64,000 bases of DNA from the NCBI GenBank assembly GCA_052266715.1, contig JBQPRB010000010.1; one strand, given 5' to 3'. Position numbers and translations under genes: made by a program. Under the pieces are notes generated by a model that saw only the letters and a list, made by a program, of their open reading frames with translations, was not told where the DNA came from and searched no databases. Position 1 is the first letter of the stretch. Every line of letters starts with the position of its first letter. The stretch comes from Jeotgalibaca sp052266715. GTDB taxonomy: Bacteria; Bacillota; Bacilli; Lactobacillales; Aerococcaceae. This document shows, one piece after another, positions 41,555-51,745 of the stretch.

Positions 41555-42963
41555 GCGCGTCTCCACCTTGTCCCTTGCGGCGTATCATCCAAAATAATGC
41601 CTTGATCCTTCAAGTAATCGCGAATTTCATCACTGCGGGCAAAATTCTTGTCTTTTCGCGCTTGGGTGCGTTCATCGATCAAAGCTTGAATATCATCATC
41701 CAACATCGCTTCCGCTTGTAATTTAATGCCGAATACCATCATGATCTGTTCCAACAATACCAAAGTTTGATCCAAGACAGCCTTGGAAACTTCTGGACGT
41801 TCTGAATAAACGTTCAACTCTTTAACAAACTGGTAGATAACCGTCATCGCATTGTCAGCCTGGAAGTCATCGTCCATCTCTTCAACGAAACGCGCTTCTA
41901 ATTCCATAAAAACTGCCACATCCGCTTGGTCACTTGGCAACCTATCAGCCGCGTTGTCCATTCGATATTGTGCATTTTTATAAGCCACACGGATTTTATC
42001 CAGGTTGATGCGCGCTTCTTCCAATGCCCGCTCACTGAACTTAATGGGGCGGCGATAGTGGGAAGAAGCCAATAGGAAACGTAATACCTGTGCGTCAACC
42101 GTTTGAAGCATGTCGTGGACCAGCACGAAGTTCCCCAGGGACTTACTCATCTTTTCTTCCGATTCGCCAATTGTCACAAAGCCGTTATGCATCCAGTAGT
42201 GCGCAAAAGGATGGCCGGTTTTCGCTTCACTTTGAGCGATTTCGTTTTCGTGATGCGGGAAAGTCAAATCATGTCCGCCCCCATGAATATCGATTGTGTC
42301 ACCCAAATATTTTGTTGCCATTACCGAGCACTCAATATGCCAACCGGGACGACCCGCGCCCCAAGGTGAATCCCAAGAAATCTCTTCCGGCTTCGCTTGT
42401 TTCCACAAGGCAAAATCAAGTGGACTTTCTTTCTTCAAGTTCTCTTCTTCCTGGATACGCTCGCTTGCGCCTATACGTAAATCCTTGATGGATTGGTCGC
42501 TCAATTGCCCATAATGCTCAAATTTTTCCGTCCGGTAGTAGACATCCCCTTGGGATTCATAAGCATAACCTTTTTCGATTAACACTTCGATAAACGCAAT
42601 GATTTCAGGGATGTTATCCATAACGCGCGGATGAACCGTTGCTTCTTTTACTTCCAACGCCCGTGTGTCTTCCGTGAAGGCAGCGATAAATTTTTCCGCC
42701 ACTTCCACCGGAGTCACTTTCATTTCTTTAGCAGTCCGGATGATTTTATCATCAACGTCGGTGAAATTGGAAACATAGTTAACATCGTATCCACGGTATT
42801 CGAAATAACGGCGGATTGTATCAAACGCCACTGTACTACGTGAATTACCGATGTGGATATAGTTGTAGACAGTCGGCCCACAGACATACATCTTCACCTT
42901 TCCTGGTTCCAGTGGTTTAAATGTTTCCTTTGTCCGAGTCAATGTATTGTATATTTTCATCAT
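41551..42963 (-). CDS. cysS: Cysteinyl-tRNA synthetase
   Basis: CysRS (470 residues) charges tRNA-Cys. The HIGH motif is VYNYIHIGNSRSTVAFD (about 32-48), the zinc ligands include CGPTV (Cys28) and WHIECSVM (about 210-217), and the KMSKS motif is EEKMSKSLGN (about 269-278). Length is normal. It heads the cysS-mrnC-rlmB-rae1 operon, 70 bases after gltX. The gap has only an 8-bp hairpin (43003-43023) and no T-box is visible. Confidence 0.98.
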   Translation of the reverse strand: MMKIYNTLTRTKETFKPLEPGKVKMYVCGPTVYNYIHIGNSRSTVAFDTIRRYFEYRGYDVNYVSNFTDVDDKIIRTAKEMKVTPVEVAEKFIAAFTEDTRALEVKEATVHPRVMDNIPEIIAFIEVLIEKGYAYESQGDVYYRTEKFEHYGQLSDQSIKDLRIGASERIQEEENLKKESPLDFALWKQAKPEEISWDSPWGAGRPGWHIECSVMATKYLGDTIDIHGGGHDLTFPHHENEIAQSEAKTGHPFAHYWMHNGFVTIGESEEKMSKSLGNFVLVHDMLQTVDAQVLRFLLASSHYRRPIKFSERALEEARINLDKIRVAYKNAQYRMDNAADRLPSDQADVAVFMELEARFVEEMDDDFQADNAMTVIYQFVKELNVYSERPEVSKAVLDQTLVLLEQIMMVFGIKLQAEAMLDDDIQALIDERTQARKDKNFARSDEIRDYLKDQGIILDDTPQGTRWRRA

Positions 42964-43036
42964 CCGTCGCTCCTTTCATTTTTCCTCTATTAATAGCAAG
43001 ATGGACTCTTCCGAGAAAGAGTCCTCTTGATCATTT

Positions 43037-44506
43037 TTATAAACTTGCAAGTACTGTATCTAAATGGTTCAAACTTTTCTCGCGGCCCAATACTTCGATT
43101 GTTTTACCGAGCTCTGGCCCGTGCATTTCCCCACTGATAGCTACACGAATCGGCATGAATAGGTTTTTACCTTTAACGCCGGTTTCTTTTTGGACTTCTT
43201 TGATCGCCGCTTTGATTTCAGCTTCTTCAAATGGTTCAATTGCAGCTAATTTTTCTTTAAAGGCATTCAATACTGTTGGAACTGTTTCTGAAGCCAGTAC
43301 TTCTTTTTCTGTCTCATCCAGTTCCAAAGTTTCGGCAAAGAACAGCTCTGAAAGTTCAACGATTTCTGCCGCATAACTCATTTGATCATGATATAAGGAA
43401 ACCAATTTTTTAACCCATTGTTTGGTTTCTTCATCAGGATTTTCAGAAATTTTCCCAGCTGCAGCCAAATGTTTCGCTGCCAAAGGAACAATTGTATCCA
43501 ATTCCGTTTCTTTCATGTAGGTGTTGTTAACCCACTCCAGTTTTTTCGCGTCAAACGCTGCTGGTGATTTACTTAAACGAGCTGGATCAAACATCTTGAT
43601 CAATTCTTCGCGGCTGAAGATTTCTTCTTCACCAACTGGCGACCAACCCAACAACGTAATGAAGTTGAACATTGCTTCTGGTAAGTAGCCTAAATCTTTA
43701 TACTGTTCGATAAATTGAAGAATTGCTTCATCACGCTTGCTTAATTTCTTGCCTGTTTCGCTGTTGATGATCAAAGTCATATGTCCAAATTCTGGATATG
43801 CCCATTCAAAAGCCTCGTAAATCATCATTTGTTTAGGTGTGTTGGCAATGTGATCATCACCACGAAGAACGTGCGTGATTCCCATCAAATAGTCATCCAC
43901 GACAACGGCAAAGTTATATGTTGGGAAGCCATCGCGTTTGCGGATAATAAAATCCCCACCTACACTGCTTGCTTCAAAATTGATTTCGCCTTTTACGATA
44001 TCGTTGAATGTGTATGAATTTTCTTTCGGTACACGGAAACGAATGGTTGGTACAATGCCTTGTGCTTCTTTTTCAGCTTGTTCTGCTGGTGACAGATGCG
44101 CACAACGACCACCGTAATGTGGCATTTCACCACGCGCACGTTGTTGTTCACGTTCTTCTTCCAACTCTTCCTCTGTACAGTAGCATTGGTAAGCGCGATT
44201 AGATAGAAGTAGTTGATCAATATAGCTATCGTAAATATCTTTTCGTTCTGATTGACGATATGGTCCGTATTCGCCTGGCTTGTCTGGACCTTCATCCCAA
44301 TCCACGCCTAACCATGTCAAGTTCTCTAACTGGCTTTCTTCCCCACGTTCAATATTCCGTTTTTGGTCAGTATCCTCGATTCGGATTATAAATTCACCAT
44401 CATTGTGACGTGCGAATAAATAGTTGAAGAGGGCTGTACGTGCGTTTCCAATATGCAAATGCCCTGTTGGACTTGGTGCGTACCGTACTCGAATTTTTTT
44501 AGCCAT
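43037..44506 (-). CDS. gltX: Glutamyl-tRNA synthetase
   Basis: GluRS (489 residues) charges tRNA-Glu (and probably tRNA-Gln for the amidotransferase route in this order). The HIGH motif is RYAPSPTGHLHIGNARTAL (about 8-26), and KLSKRDEAILQF (about 255-266) is the KMSKS-type loop. A zinc-knuckle-like CYCTEEELEEER region lies near 108-119. ATG start after AAAAAGGAGAATGA. Confidence 0.98.
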   Translation of the reverse strand: MAKKIRVRYAPSPTGHLHIGNARTALFNYLFARHNDGEFIIRIEDTDQKRNIERGEESQLENLTWLGVDWDEGPDKPGEYGPYRQSERKDIYDSYIDQLLLSNRAYQCYCTEEELEEEREQQRARGEMPHYGGRCAHLSPAEQAEKEAQGIVPTIRFRVPKENSYTFNDIVKGEINFEASSVGGDFIIRKRDGFPTYNFAVVVDDYLMGITHVLRGDDHIANTPKQMMIYEAFEWAYPEFGHMTLIINSETGKKLSKRDEAILQFIEQYKDLGYLPEAMFNFITLLGWSPVGEEEIFSREELIKMFDPARLSKSPAAFDAKKLEWVNNTYMKETELDTIVPLAAKHLAAAGKISENPDEETKQWVKKLVSLYHDQMSYAAEIVELSELFFAETLELDETEKEVLASETVPTVLNAFKEKLAAIEPFEEAEIKAAIKEVQKETGVKGKNLFMPIRVAISGEMHGPELGKTIEVLGREKSLNHLDTVLASL

Positions 44507-44531
44507 TATTCATTCTCCTTTTTGTGTATGC

Positions 44532-45632
44532 CTAATTACCTTTTATACCTTTTTGAGAGTGGACGGGTTTTGCAAAAATCATCCGTCCTGCTGCTGTTTG
44601 TAATGCGCTTGTCACTACAACATCAAGCGTTTTATTCATATGGTACTGTCCGTCTTCTACAACGATCATCGTACCATCATCCAAATAAGCAACACCTTGG
44701 TTGCGCTCAGTACCTGCTTTAATAACTGTTACACGCATGTTTTCGCCTGGAATCACCACAGGTTTAACGGCGTTTGCCAATTCATTGATGTTCAATACCG
44801 GAACGTTCTGGAACTCACTGACTTTGTTCAAATTGTAATCATTCGTTACCACAACGCCGTCAATTAATTTAGCTAAACGAATCAATTTGCTGTCTACTTC
44901 GGCAATTTCTTCAAATTCTCCTTCGTAGCTTTCAACTTGCATCACTTCTTCTTTTTGCAAACTGTTCAAAATATCCAAACCACGACGTCCCCGAACGCGT
45001 TTCAAGCTATCCGATGAATCAGCAATGTATTGCAATTCACGTAAAACAAAGTTCGGAATGACCAAAACGCCCTCCAAAAAGCCGGTCTTTGCAATTTCAT
45101 AAATACGTCCATCAATAATAACACTTGTATCCAAGATTTTGTACTTGCGGAAACTGGAATCGGCTTTGCGGTCCAACAGTTGGCCCTCTTCCGGACGTTT
45201 TTTTGGTGCAAATAATTTCCGGAATTCGTCGATTCGCGTTGTTCCAACATAAAAACCTAAATAGGCAAAGCCAAACGATAGTAACGAAGGCATGATATTG
45301 CTGATAACGGGAATATTCCAGGCCGCTAAAGGAATTCCGATTAACCAAGCCAACACCAATCCTATAATAATACCCAAAGCACCAAATAACAGAAAAGTTG
45401 CCGATTGTTTACTGAAGTAGTTTTCAACTTTCTTGAAAGCACGGACAATCCAACTCGCCAACGCTAAAGATAATAAAAAGAATATAAGTGCACCAATACC
45501 AAAGTTGACGAACACATTATTAAAAGGAGAATTTGTAAGATTCAATACATCCCATAAATAAGGCATTGCTGTGAGTCCTACACTCCCTCCAACAAAAGTA
45601 AATACAATTGAAATAATTCGCTTCATTTTCAT
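44532..45632 (-). CDS. yacL: PIN/TRAM-domain membrane protein (YacL)
   Basis: The 366-residue protein has four N-terminal membrane helices (about 5-130), then a PIN nuclease-like domain (KILDTSVIIDGRIYEIAKTG with conserved Asp; VVTNDYNLNKVSE), and a C-terminal TRAM RNA-binding domain (NQGVAYLDDGTMIVVEDG). Its RNA target is unknown. It is part of the conserved radA-yacL-gltX order. Confidence 0.93.
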   Translation of the reverse strand: MKMKRIISIVFTFVGGSVGLTAMPYLWDVLNLTNSPFNNVFVNFGIGALIFFLLSLALASWIVRAFKKVENYFSKQSATFLLFGALGIIIGLVLAWLIGIPLAAWNIPVISNIMPSLLSFGFAYLGFYVGTTRIDEFRKLFAPKKRPEEGQLLDRKADSSFRKYKILDTSVIIDGRIYEIAKTGFLEGVLVIPNFVLRELQYIADSSDSLKRVRGRRGLDILNSLQKEEVMQVESYEGEFEEIAEVDSKLIRLAKLIDGVVVTNDYNLNKVSEFQNVPVLNINELANAVKPVVIPGENMRVTVIKAGTERNQGVAYLDDGTMIVVEDGQYHMNKTLDVVVTSALQTAAGRMIFAKPVHSQKGIKGN

Positions 45633-45653
45633 GCTATTCCTCCTCTCTTTCTT

Positions 45654-47033
45654 TTATCTGCGATTTGGAAAGACTTTGCGTAACGTTTCCGAAACCGTTG
45701 CAACGCCAATAAGTTCAATTCCTTTTGGATGGTCCCATCCCGACATATTGTTCTTGGGTAAATACACCCGTTTAAATCCTAATTTTTCAGCTTCATGGAC
45801 ACGTTGCTCCACCCGGTTCACCCTCCGGACTTCACCGGTCAAACCGATTTCACCGATAAAACATTCCGTTGCTGCCGTTTCAGTGTCATAATAGCTGGAG
45901 GCGACACTGACTGCTATTGCCAAATCGATAGCGGGTTCATCCAGACGGACCCCACCGGTAGATTTGAAATAGGCATCCTGATTTTGCAGCAATAGACCAG
46001 CCCGCTTTTCCAAAACTGCCAAGATTAACGAAACGCGGTTATAGTCCAAACCACTTGATGTCCGGCGTGCATTTCCAAAAGCCGTTGGTGTAATCAAACA
46101 TTGGATTTCCGCCAGAATGGGACGCGTGCCCTCCATGGAAGCAACCACAGCCGAACCTGATGCACCGGCCAGTCTTTCTTCCAGGAACATTTCTGATGGA
46201 TTGGAAACTTCCCGTAAGCCACCTTGTGCCATCTCAAAAACGCCAATTTCATTGGTCGAACCAAACCGGTTTTTCACAGCCCGCAAAATCCGGAATGTAT
46301 GGTGGCGGTCACCTTCGAAATATAAAACCGTGTCTACCATATGTTCCAGCATACGGGGTCCAGCGATATTCCCTTCCTTGGTCACGTGACCAACGATAAA
46401 AATGGAGATATTATTTGTTTTTGCAATTCGCATAAAGGCTTGGGTCGATTCCCGCACTTGCGAGACACTACCAGCCGTACTGTCATTATCCGCTTTAATC
46501 ATGGTCTGGATCGAGTCGATGATAACAAGTTTTGGCTTCAAACGTTCAATGGTCTGTGCGATTGCATCAATGTCCGTTTCGGGATAAATATAAAAATCAG
46601 ACCCTTTAACACCTAGACGTTCGGCACGCAATTTGATTTGACTGGCACTTTCTTCACCAGAAACATAGAGAACGGGAATGTTTTTATTGTTTATTTGTGC
46701 TGAAACTTGAAGCAGGAGTGTCGATTTACCAATCCCTGGATCTCCACCTATCAAAATAAGTGATCCTGGCACAATACCGCCACCCAAGACATGGTTAACT
46801 TCCTCCATATCGGTTGGAATGCGTGGAACATCTTCTATCTTAATATTCTGGATAGAAACAGCCTCAGCTGTCTGACCTGAAAAATTGACTCGAGGCTGGT
46901 GTTTTTCAGAAGCCGCGATTTCCTTTTCTTCTTCCATTTGATTCCATGCGCCACAATTCGGACATTTGCCCAACCATTTCGGTGACTCATACCCGCATGC
47001 TTGGCAGACATATTTAATCCTTTTTTTTGCCAT
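45654..47033 (-). CDS. radA: DNA repair protein RadA (Sms)
   Basis: RadA (459 residues) is a branch-migration helicase that supports recombination and transformation. It has an N-terminal C4 zinc finger (CQACGYESPKWLGKCPNCG), the Walker A loop GGDPGIGKSTLLLQ (about 96-109), the RadA motif KNRFGSTNEIGVF (about 252-264) and a C-terminal Lon-like domain. It lies upstream of yacL. Confidence 0.97.
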   Translation of the reverse strand: MAKKRIKYVCQACGYESPKWLGKCPNCGAWNQMEEEKEIAASEKHQPRVNFSGQTAEAVSIQNIKIEDVPRIPTDMEEVNHVLGGGIVPGSLILIGGDPGIGKSTLLLQVSAQINNKNIPVLYVSGEESASQIKLRAERLGVKGSDFYIYPETDIDAIAQTIERLKPKLVIIDSIQTMIKADNDSTAGSVSQVRESTQAFMRIAKTNNISIFIVGHVTKEGNIAGPRMLEHMVDTVLYFEGDRHHTFRILRAVKNRFGSTNEIGVFEMAQGGLREVSNPSEMFLEERLAGASGSAVVASMEGTRPILAEIQCLITPTAFGNARRTSSGLDYNRVSLILAVLEKRAGLLLQNQDAYFKSTGGVRLDEPAIDLAIAVSVASSYYDTETAATECFIGEIGLTGEVRRVNRVEQRVHEAEKLGFKRVYLPKNNMSGWDHPKGIELIGVATVSETLRKVFPNRR

Positions 47034-47124
47034 TCATTAAACTCCTTCAATAATACGATGGATATAACGCTATTTTAGCATATAACTCACCAACTCAAGT
47101 AGTAGACAACCATATAATTTGGAA

Positions 47125-47625
47125 TTAATGTGCGTCTGAAGAACCAAATCCGCCTTTACGGCTGTTTTTTGACACTTCTTCATTATCCACCTTCAGAAAT
47201 TTCAAAAAGATGCCTTGACCGATACGGTCCCCTTTTTTTATAACCTTATCCCGCAAACCAAAATTCAATAATTGAAAGAAAATCTCGCCTTCGTTATCTT
47301 CGTTCCCGTAATAATCCGCGTCCACAATACCGACACCATTCGGCAGTATCAAAAAATGTTTGATAGGATTGCTGGAACGGTTCGTAAGTTGTAGATATTC
47401 ATCGTCTTCCATATAAGCCTTGATTCCTGTTGGGACTAATACCGGTGTAATGCCTTTAATAGGAGCATTACGATCATGTTTGAAGAACGTATTCCAGATG
47501 GATGGCAAAACGGTATCTTCTGCTGCCTCAAAATCATATCCCGCAGAATGAACGGTTGCCCGTTTTGGTAATTGTAAACCTTGACCTTCATATTTAGAAA
47601 CAATTTCAAACCCTCTTGTACGCAT
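47125..47625 (-). CDS. dut: dUTP diphosphatase
   Basis: The 166-residue trimeric dUTPase removes dUTP. Motif 1 is SAGYDFEAAED, motif 2 NRSSNP, motif 3 NGVGIVDADYYGNEDNEGEI and motif 5 RKGGFGSSDAH, the Gly-rich tail that closes on substrate. About 20 residues more than minimal dUTPases lie near 45-60 (LPSIWNTFFKHDRN), a Lactobacillales-type insertion. It heads the dut-radA-yacL set. Confidence 0.94.
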   Translation of the reverse strand: MRTRGFEIVSKYEGQGLQLPKRATVHSAGYDFEAAEDTVLPSIWNTFFKHDRNAPIKGITPVLVPTGIKAYMEDDEYLQLTNRSSNPIKHFLILPNGVGIVDADYYGNEDNEGEIFFQLLNFGLRDKVIKKGDRIGQGIFLKFLKVDNEEVSKNSRKGGFGSSDAH

Positions 47626-47840
47626 TTAATCTCCCTTTCCAACCTGTATATTAGTACGATTTTACCATATATCGTCTAATAAAACCTTGAAAGTTCTCCA
47701 TTTCCCACTTTTGAAAAGGCTTTCGTCAATGTGCACAAAAAAACGCTTCCACATTCAGGCATTTTGACTTGGCTTAATAATCCGCTTTCATTTAAGATTG
47801 TAAATATAAACAAAACATTCAACAAAGGCGGGATTAAATT

Positions 47841-48950
47841 ATGGTAGAAATCCAATTAAATGAGATTCATAAAAAATATGATAATGCAGAAAATTATTCT
47901 GTTACAGACTTTAACTTACATATCCAAGATCGCGAATTTATCGTGTTTGTTGGTCCATCCGGTTGTGGTAAATCAACAACGCTTCGTATGATTGCGGGAT
48001 TGGAAGATATCACAGAAGGTGAATTGAAGATCGGCGAAACAGTCATGAACGATGTAGCACCTAAAGACCGTGACATCGCAATGGTTTTCCAAAACTATGC
48101 TTTATACCCACATATGACCGTGTTTGATAACATGGCTTTCGGTCTGAAATTACGTAAATACAAAAAAGAAGAAATCAAACAACGGGTTGACAACGCAGCA
48201 GAAATCCTTGGTTTGACGGAATATCTAGATCGTAAACCAGCGGCTCTTTCTGGGGGACAACGTCAGCGGGTTGCGCTGGGTCGTGCGATTGTGCGTGACG
48301 CTAAAGTCTTCTTGATGGATGAACCTTTGTCAAACCTGGATGCGAAATTGCGGGTTGCGATGCGTGCGGAAATTGCGAAATTACACCGCCGCTTGAATAC
48401 AACTACCATTTACGTAACGCATGACCAAACAGAGGCAATGACCATGGCGGACCGAATCGTTATTATGAAAGACGGTTTCGTTCAACAAATCGGCTCTCCA
48501 AAAGAAGTTTACGATACACCAGTAAACTTATTCGTAGCTGGTTTTATCGGATCGCCAGCGATGAACTTCTTCAATGTTACATTGAATGATGGCGTCATTT
48601 CTGATGGTAAAGGTTTGGAACTAACGATTCCGGCTGGTAAACGTAAAGTCTTGGAACAAAAAGGTTACAACAACAAACAAGTTATTTTTGGTATCCGTCC
48701 AGAGGATATTCAATCCGAACAAGTTGTAATCGACGCAAATCCTGGATCGACTGTGCGTGCACAAGTAAACGTTTCTGAACTACTAGGTGCAGAAACAATG
48801 CTTTACTCACAAGTTGGTGACACTGAGTTCATCTCCCGTGTAGACGCACGTGACTACCATGAACCAGGTTCTATAATTGAATTGGCATTTAACATGAATA
48901 AGATTCATTTCTTTGATAAAGAATCTGAAAATGTCATTACAATTCCTTAA
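47841..48950 (+). CDS. msmK: Sugar ABC transporter ATPase (MsmK/UgpC family)
   Basis: The 369-residue ATPase powers one or more carbohydrate ABC importers. Walker A is GPSGCGKSTTLRM (about 38-50), the signature LSGGQRQRVALGRA (about 135-148), Walker B VFLMDEPLSNLDAKL, and the regulatory OB-like domain follows from about 240 (FGIRPEDI). No permease or binding protein lies beside it, so it is probably a shared ATPase like streptococcal MsmK. Catabolite-like sequence GGAAGCGTTTTTT lies about 90 bases upstream. Confidence 0.9.
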   Translation: MVEIQLNEIHKKYDNAENYSVTDFNLHIQDREFIVFVGPSGCGKSTTLRMIAGLEDITEGELKIGETVMNDVAPKDRDIAMVFQNYALYPHMTVFDNMAFGLKLRKYKKEEIKQRVDNAAEILGLTEYLDRKPAALSGGQRQRVALGRAIVRDAKVFLMDEPLSNLDAKLRVAMRAEIAKLHRRLNTTTIYVTHDQTEAMTMADRIVIMKDGFVQQIGSPKEVYDTPVNLFVAGFIGSPAMNFFNVTLNDGVISDGKGLELTIPAGKRKVLEQKGYNNKQVIFGIRPEDIQSEQVVIDANPGSTVRAQVNVSELLGAETMLYSQVGDTEFISRVDARDYHEPGSIIELAFNMNKIHFFDKESENVITIP

Positions 48951-48995
48951 TCTACTATCCCTATTTTCTTAATGATATACCATCCTCCACCAGAA

Positions 48996-49023
48996 AAAGG
49001 CGATCCTAACGGATCGCCTTTTT
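48996..49023. terminator. Bidirectional terminator msmK / alpha-amylase
   Basis: GGCGATCC and GGATCGCC with flanking A and T runs serve both convergent genes. Confidence 0.9.
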
Positions 49024-49038
49024 CTAATGTTATGGGAA

Positions 49039-50541
49039 TTATTCTTTATTTTCATGAAACGCTTCTTCAGGCGTAATGCCATCTTGAACCCAAACGGATA
49101 CAGAACCACCATTTACCAAGAAAGTTGCATTTCCTTCCTCATCTATTACGATTTTTTCTTCGCGATTGCCGGAATAGTCTGCAAAAGTAACACCCGCATA
49201 TTGTTCTCCAACATGCATCACTTTTTCACCATCATCGCCATTTGACATCAAAACCGCCATGCCATACGGATGCTCTGCGTCCCCTTCACGGGTCCAGCCA
49301 ATACAATTAGGGTGATCGAAATAATCGTTTTGTGTTCCATAGGCATGATTGCGGCGTAGATATAGTAAAGCATCCAGATAAGCATCGGCCTTTCCTTCAA
49401 TCGGATTCTCGCCCTGAATGCCATAATAATCACCATAGAACAAACATGGGAAACCTTCTGCCCTTAATAAAATAAAACTATACGCCAGCGGTTTGAACCA
49501 GTCATCAACGAAAGATTCCAACGCTTGTCCGGGTTGAGAATCATGATTATCCACAAACGTCACCGAGTGCGTTGGATTTTTAGCAACCAAGGCGTCTTTT
49601 AATAAGTTCCGTAAATCATAATCTCTTCCTTGTTTAGAAGCCGTATGGAAACTATAGTGAAGTGCAACATCAAATAAATCCAGCGTAAAATCTGTATCTT
49701 CAAGATAATCTTGAATTGATTCATAATCAGATTTCCAATACTCCCCTACTATAAAGAAATCGGGTCTGTCGTTTTTACGCACGGTATTAACGAAGTTTTT
49801 TACAAAATTATAGTTAATGTGTTTAATGGCATCCAAACGGAAACCATCCACACCCGTTTCATTGATATACCAATCAGCCCATTTCAAAACTTCCTTGACG
49901 ACTTCCTCATTTTCATAGTCGATATCTGCAAACATCAAATAATCATAGTTACCAAATTCATTATCGACCGTATCGTCGTCACTCCAACCCTTTTCAAACC
50001 CTTTGATCATATAAATTGCTTCTTTATCATTTTCGGCATTAAAATCTGTTCCAGAAAAATGGCGCCAATTCCATTTGAAATCGGAATATTTTCCCCCACG
50101 ACCTTCAAAGTTGAACTGCGTCCAACCTTCAATTTCATAAGGTTCACCTAATTTCTCTTGGCGATTATCCGGGTTTACCTCGTAGGCCATAAAACGTTCT
50201 TTTCCATCTGCTCCGGCTTTGTGATTCAATACCACATCAGCGTAAACAAAAAGACCTTGTTCATGTAAAGCATCGATAGCTGCTTGATATTCTTCTTTCG
50301 TGCCATATTTAGTTCGCACTGTACCTTTTTGATCGAATTCACCCAAGTCATAGAGGTCATAGATTCCATACCCTACATCGGCCTGCCCGGTTGCTTTATA
50401 AGCAGGTGGAAGCCAGACTGCGGTCACGCCTAATTCTTTTAGATGCTTAGCATCCTCTTTCAGGTTCTTCCACAGCTGTCCATCATTTGGCAATTCCCAT
50501 TCAAAGTATTGCATCATCAATCCATTTTCAACCATGTTCAT
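49039..50541 (-). CDS. amyA: Cytoplasmic alpha-amylase (GH13)
   Basis: This 500-residue GH13 enzyme lacks a signal peptide, so it works inside the cell on imported maltodextrins or glycogen. The four GH13 regions are DVVLNHKAG, GFRLDAIKH (nucleophile Asp), FIVGEYW (acid Glu) and FVDNHDSQ (Asp). The N-terminus MMQYFEWELPNDGQLW is typical of the AmyA/cytoplasmic subgroup (GH13_5). It is convergent with the sugar ATPase gene. Two ATG codons six bases apart are possible starts. Confidence 0.93.
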   Translation of the reverse strand: MNMVENGLMMQYFEWELPNDGQLWKNLKEDAKHLKELGVTAVWLPPAYKATGQADVGYGIYDLYDLGEFDQKGTVRTKYGTKEEYQAAIDALHEQGLFVYADVVLNHKAGADGKERFMAYEVNPDNRQEKLGEPYEIEGWTQFNFEGRGGKYSDFKWNWRHFSGTDFNAENDKEAIYMIKGFEKGWSDDDTVDNEFGNYDYLMFADIDYENEEVVKEVLKWADWYINETGVDGFRLDAIKHINYNFVKNFVNTVRKNDRPDFFIVGEYWKSDYESIQDYLEDTDFTLDLFDVALHYSFHTASKQGRDYDLRNLLKDALVAKNPTHSVTFVDNHDSQPGQALESFVDDWFKPLAYSFILLRAEGFPCLFYGDYYGIQGENPIEGKADAYLDALLYLRRNHAYGTQNDYFDHPNCIGWTREGDAEHPYGMAVLMSNGDDGEKVMHVGEQYAGVTFADYSGNREEKIVIDEEGNATFLVNGGSVSVWVQDGITPEEAFHENKE

Positions 50542-50633
50542 GCACCTTCTTCAGATTTAATAATTGCGTCCTGGTTTTTAAACCAGTTACTTTATTATAA
50601 CCACTCTGTTGAAAAATTGCGATTTTAAGCACT

Positions 50634-50685
50634 ATCTCGGATTCGAATAAAAATAATTGCAATTAATTCGAATTCGAGATATACT
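50634..50685 (+). promoter_or_regulatory. Promoter and MhqR-like double operator
   Basis: The inverted repeat ATCTCGGATTCGAAT (50634-50648) and ATTCGAATTCGAGAT (50666-50680) matches itself at 14 of 15 positions. Its core resembles the ATCTCGAATTCGAGAT type operator of the MarR-family repressor MhqR. The promoter TTGCAA (50657-50662)-17-TATACT (50680-50685) lies across it, so a bound repressor would block polymerase until quinones or other electrophiles release it. Confidence 0.7.
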
Positions 50686-50731
50686 TTGATTGTCGATAGA
50701 AAACAAGAGAAAAGAGAGGGATTACTTAATT

Positions 50732-51745
50732 ATGACTAAACTTTTACCACTTACTGGAATTCACCATATAACTGCCATTACAAGTTCTGCCGAAAAGAAT
50801 TATGATTTTTTCACGAATGTATTGGGCATGCGCCTTGTTAAGAAAACTGTTAACCAAGATGATATTCAAACTTATCATCTCTTCTTTGCCGATGACCGCG
50901 GAAATGCTGGAACAGATATTACCTTCTTTGATTTCCCAAACATCCCAAAAGCACAACGTGGAAACAACGAAATACATCGTTCTGGTTTACGTGTACCTAA
51001 CGACCGGGCTTTGGAGTATTGGATGAAACGATTTGATCACTTTAATGTGAAACATTCCGGTATCACTGAACAATTTGGCGTTAAAGTAATCAACTTTGAA
51101 GATTTCGATGGCCAACAAATGCAATTGATTTCCGATGAGAATGATAAAGGCGTTGCACCAGGTACCGCTTGGATTAATGGGCCTGTGCCAACAGAATTCG
51201 GTATCCATGGGCTCGGAACAACTTTGATCCGGGTTGCAGAATTTGAATTCTTGAAACAAGTACTGGAAATGGTATTGATGTTCCGCGAAACAAAAACAGA
51301 AGGCAACCTGCATTACTTTGAAACCGGTGAAGGTGGAAATGGTGCTTCCATCATTATTGAACACAATACTGTCTTGGGTCGTGCCCAGCAAGGATATGGT
51401 TCTGTTCATCATATCGCTTTCCGTGTGAAAGACCGCGAGCAATTGGATAAATGGATTGATCGCTTACAAGGTTACCAATTCCCGACATCCGGGTATGTGG
51501 ATCGCTTCTACTTTGAGTCCCTTTATTCTCCAGTAGCAAACGGTATCTTGTTCGAGTTCGCAACAGATGAACCCGGCTTTATCGATGATGAAGAATCATA
51601 CGAAATATTGGGAGAAACATTGGCATTACCTCCTAAATTCCGCGATCACCGTGAGCAAATTGAAAAATTGGTTCGCCAATTCGATACCGTCCGCAGTACT
51701 AAAAAGTTCGAGAAAGAATATTTTGGTTTCGAAAAAGAAGCTTAA
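50732..51745 (+). CDS. VOC-family ring-cleaving dioxygenase (MhqO type)
   Basis: The 337-residue protein has two glyoxalase/VOC domains. The first opens with GIHHITAITSSAEKNYDFFT and the second includes GSVHHIAFRVKDREQLDKW; His and Glu residues there supply the metal ligands. Homologues of the MhqO/CatE group open hydroquinones and catechols. I choose the ATG at 50732 because AGAGAGG precedes it. The quinone-linked operator upstream suits this role, and the nearby demethylmenaquinone-based FLEET chain makes quinone detoxification plausible. Confidence 0.87.
   Translation: MTKLLPLTGIHHITAITSSAEKNYDFFTNVLGMRLVKKTVNQDDIQTYHLFFADDRGNAGTDITFFDFPNIPKAQRGNNEIHRSGLRVPNDRALEYWMKRFDHFNVKHSGITEQFGVKVINFEDFDGQQMQLISDENDKGVAPGTAWINGPVPTEFGIHGLGTTLIRVAEFEFLKQVLEMVLMFRETKTEGNLHYFETGEGGNGASIIIEHNTVLGRAQQGYGSVHHIAFRVKDREQLDKWIDRLQGYQFPTSGYVDRFYFESLYSPVANGILFEFATDEPGFIDDEESYEILGETLALPPKFRDHREQIEKLVRQFDTVRSTKKFEKEYFGFEKEA

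Noticed and set aside
42964..43036. T-box leader between gltX and cysS
   Set aside because: The gap is only about 70 bases with one small hairpin; there is no room for a T-box.
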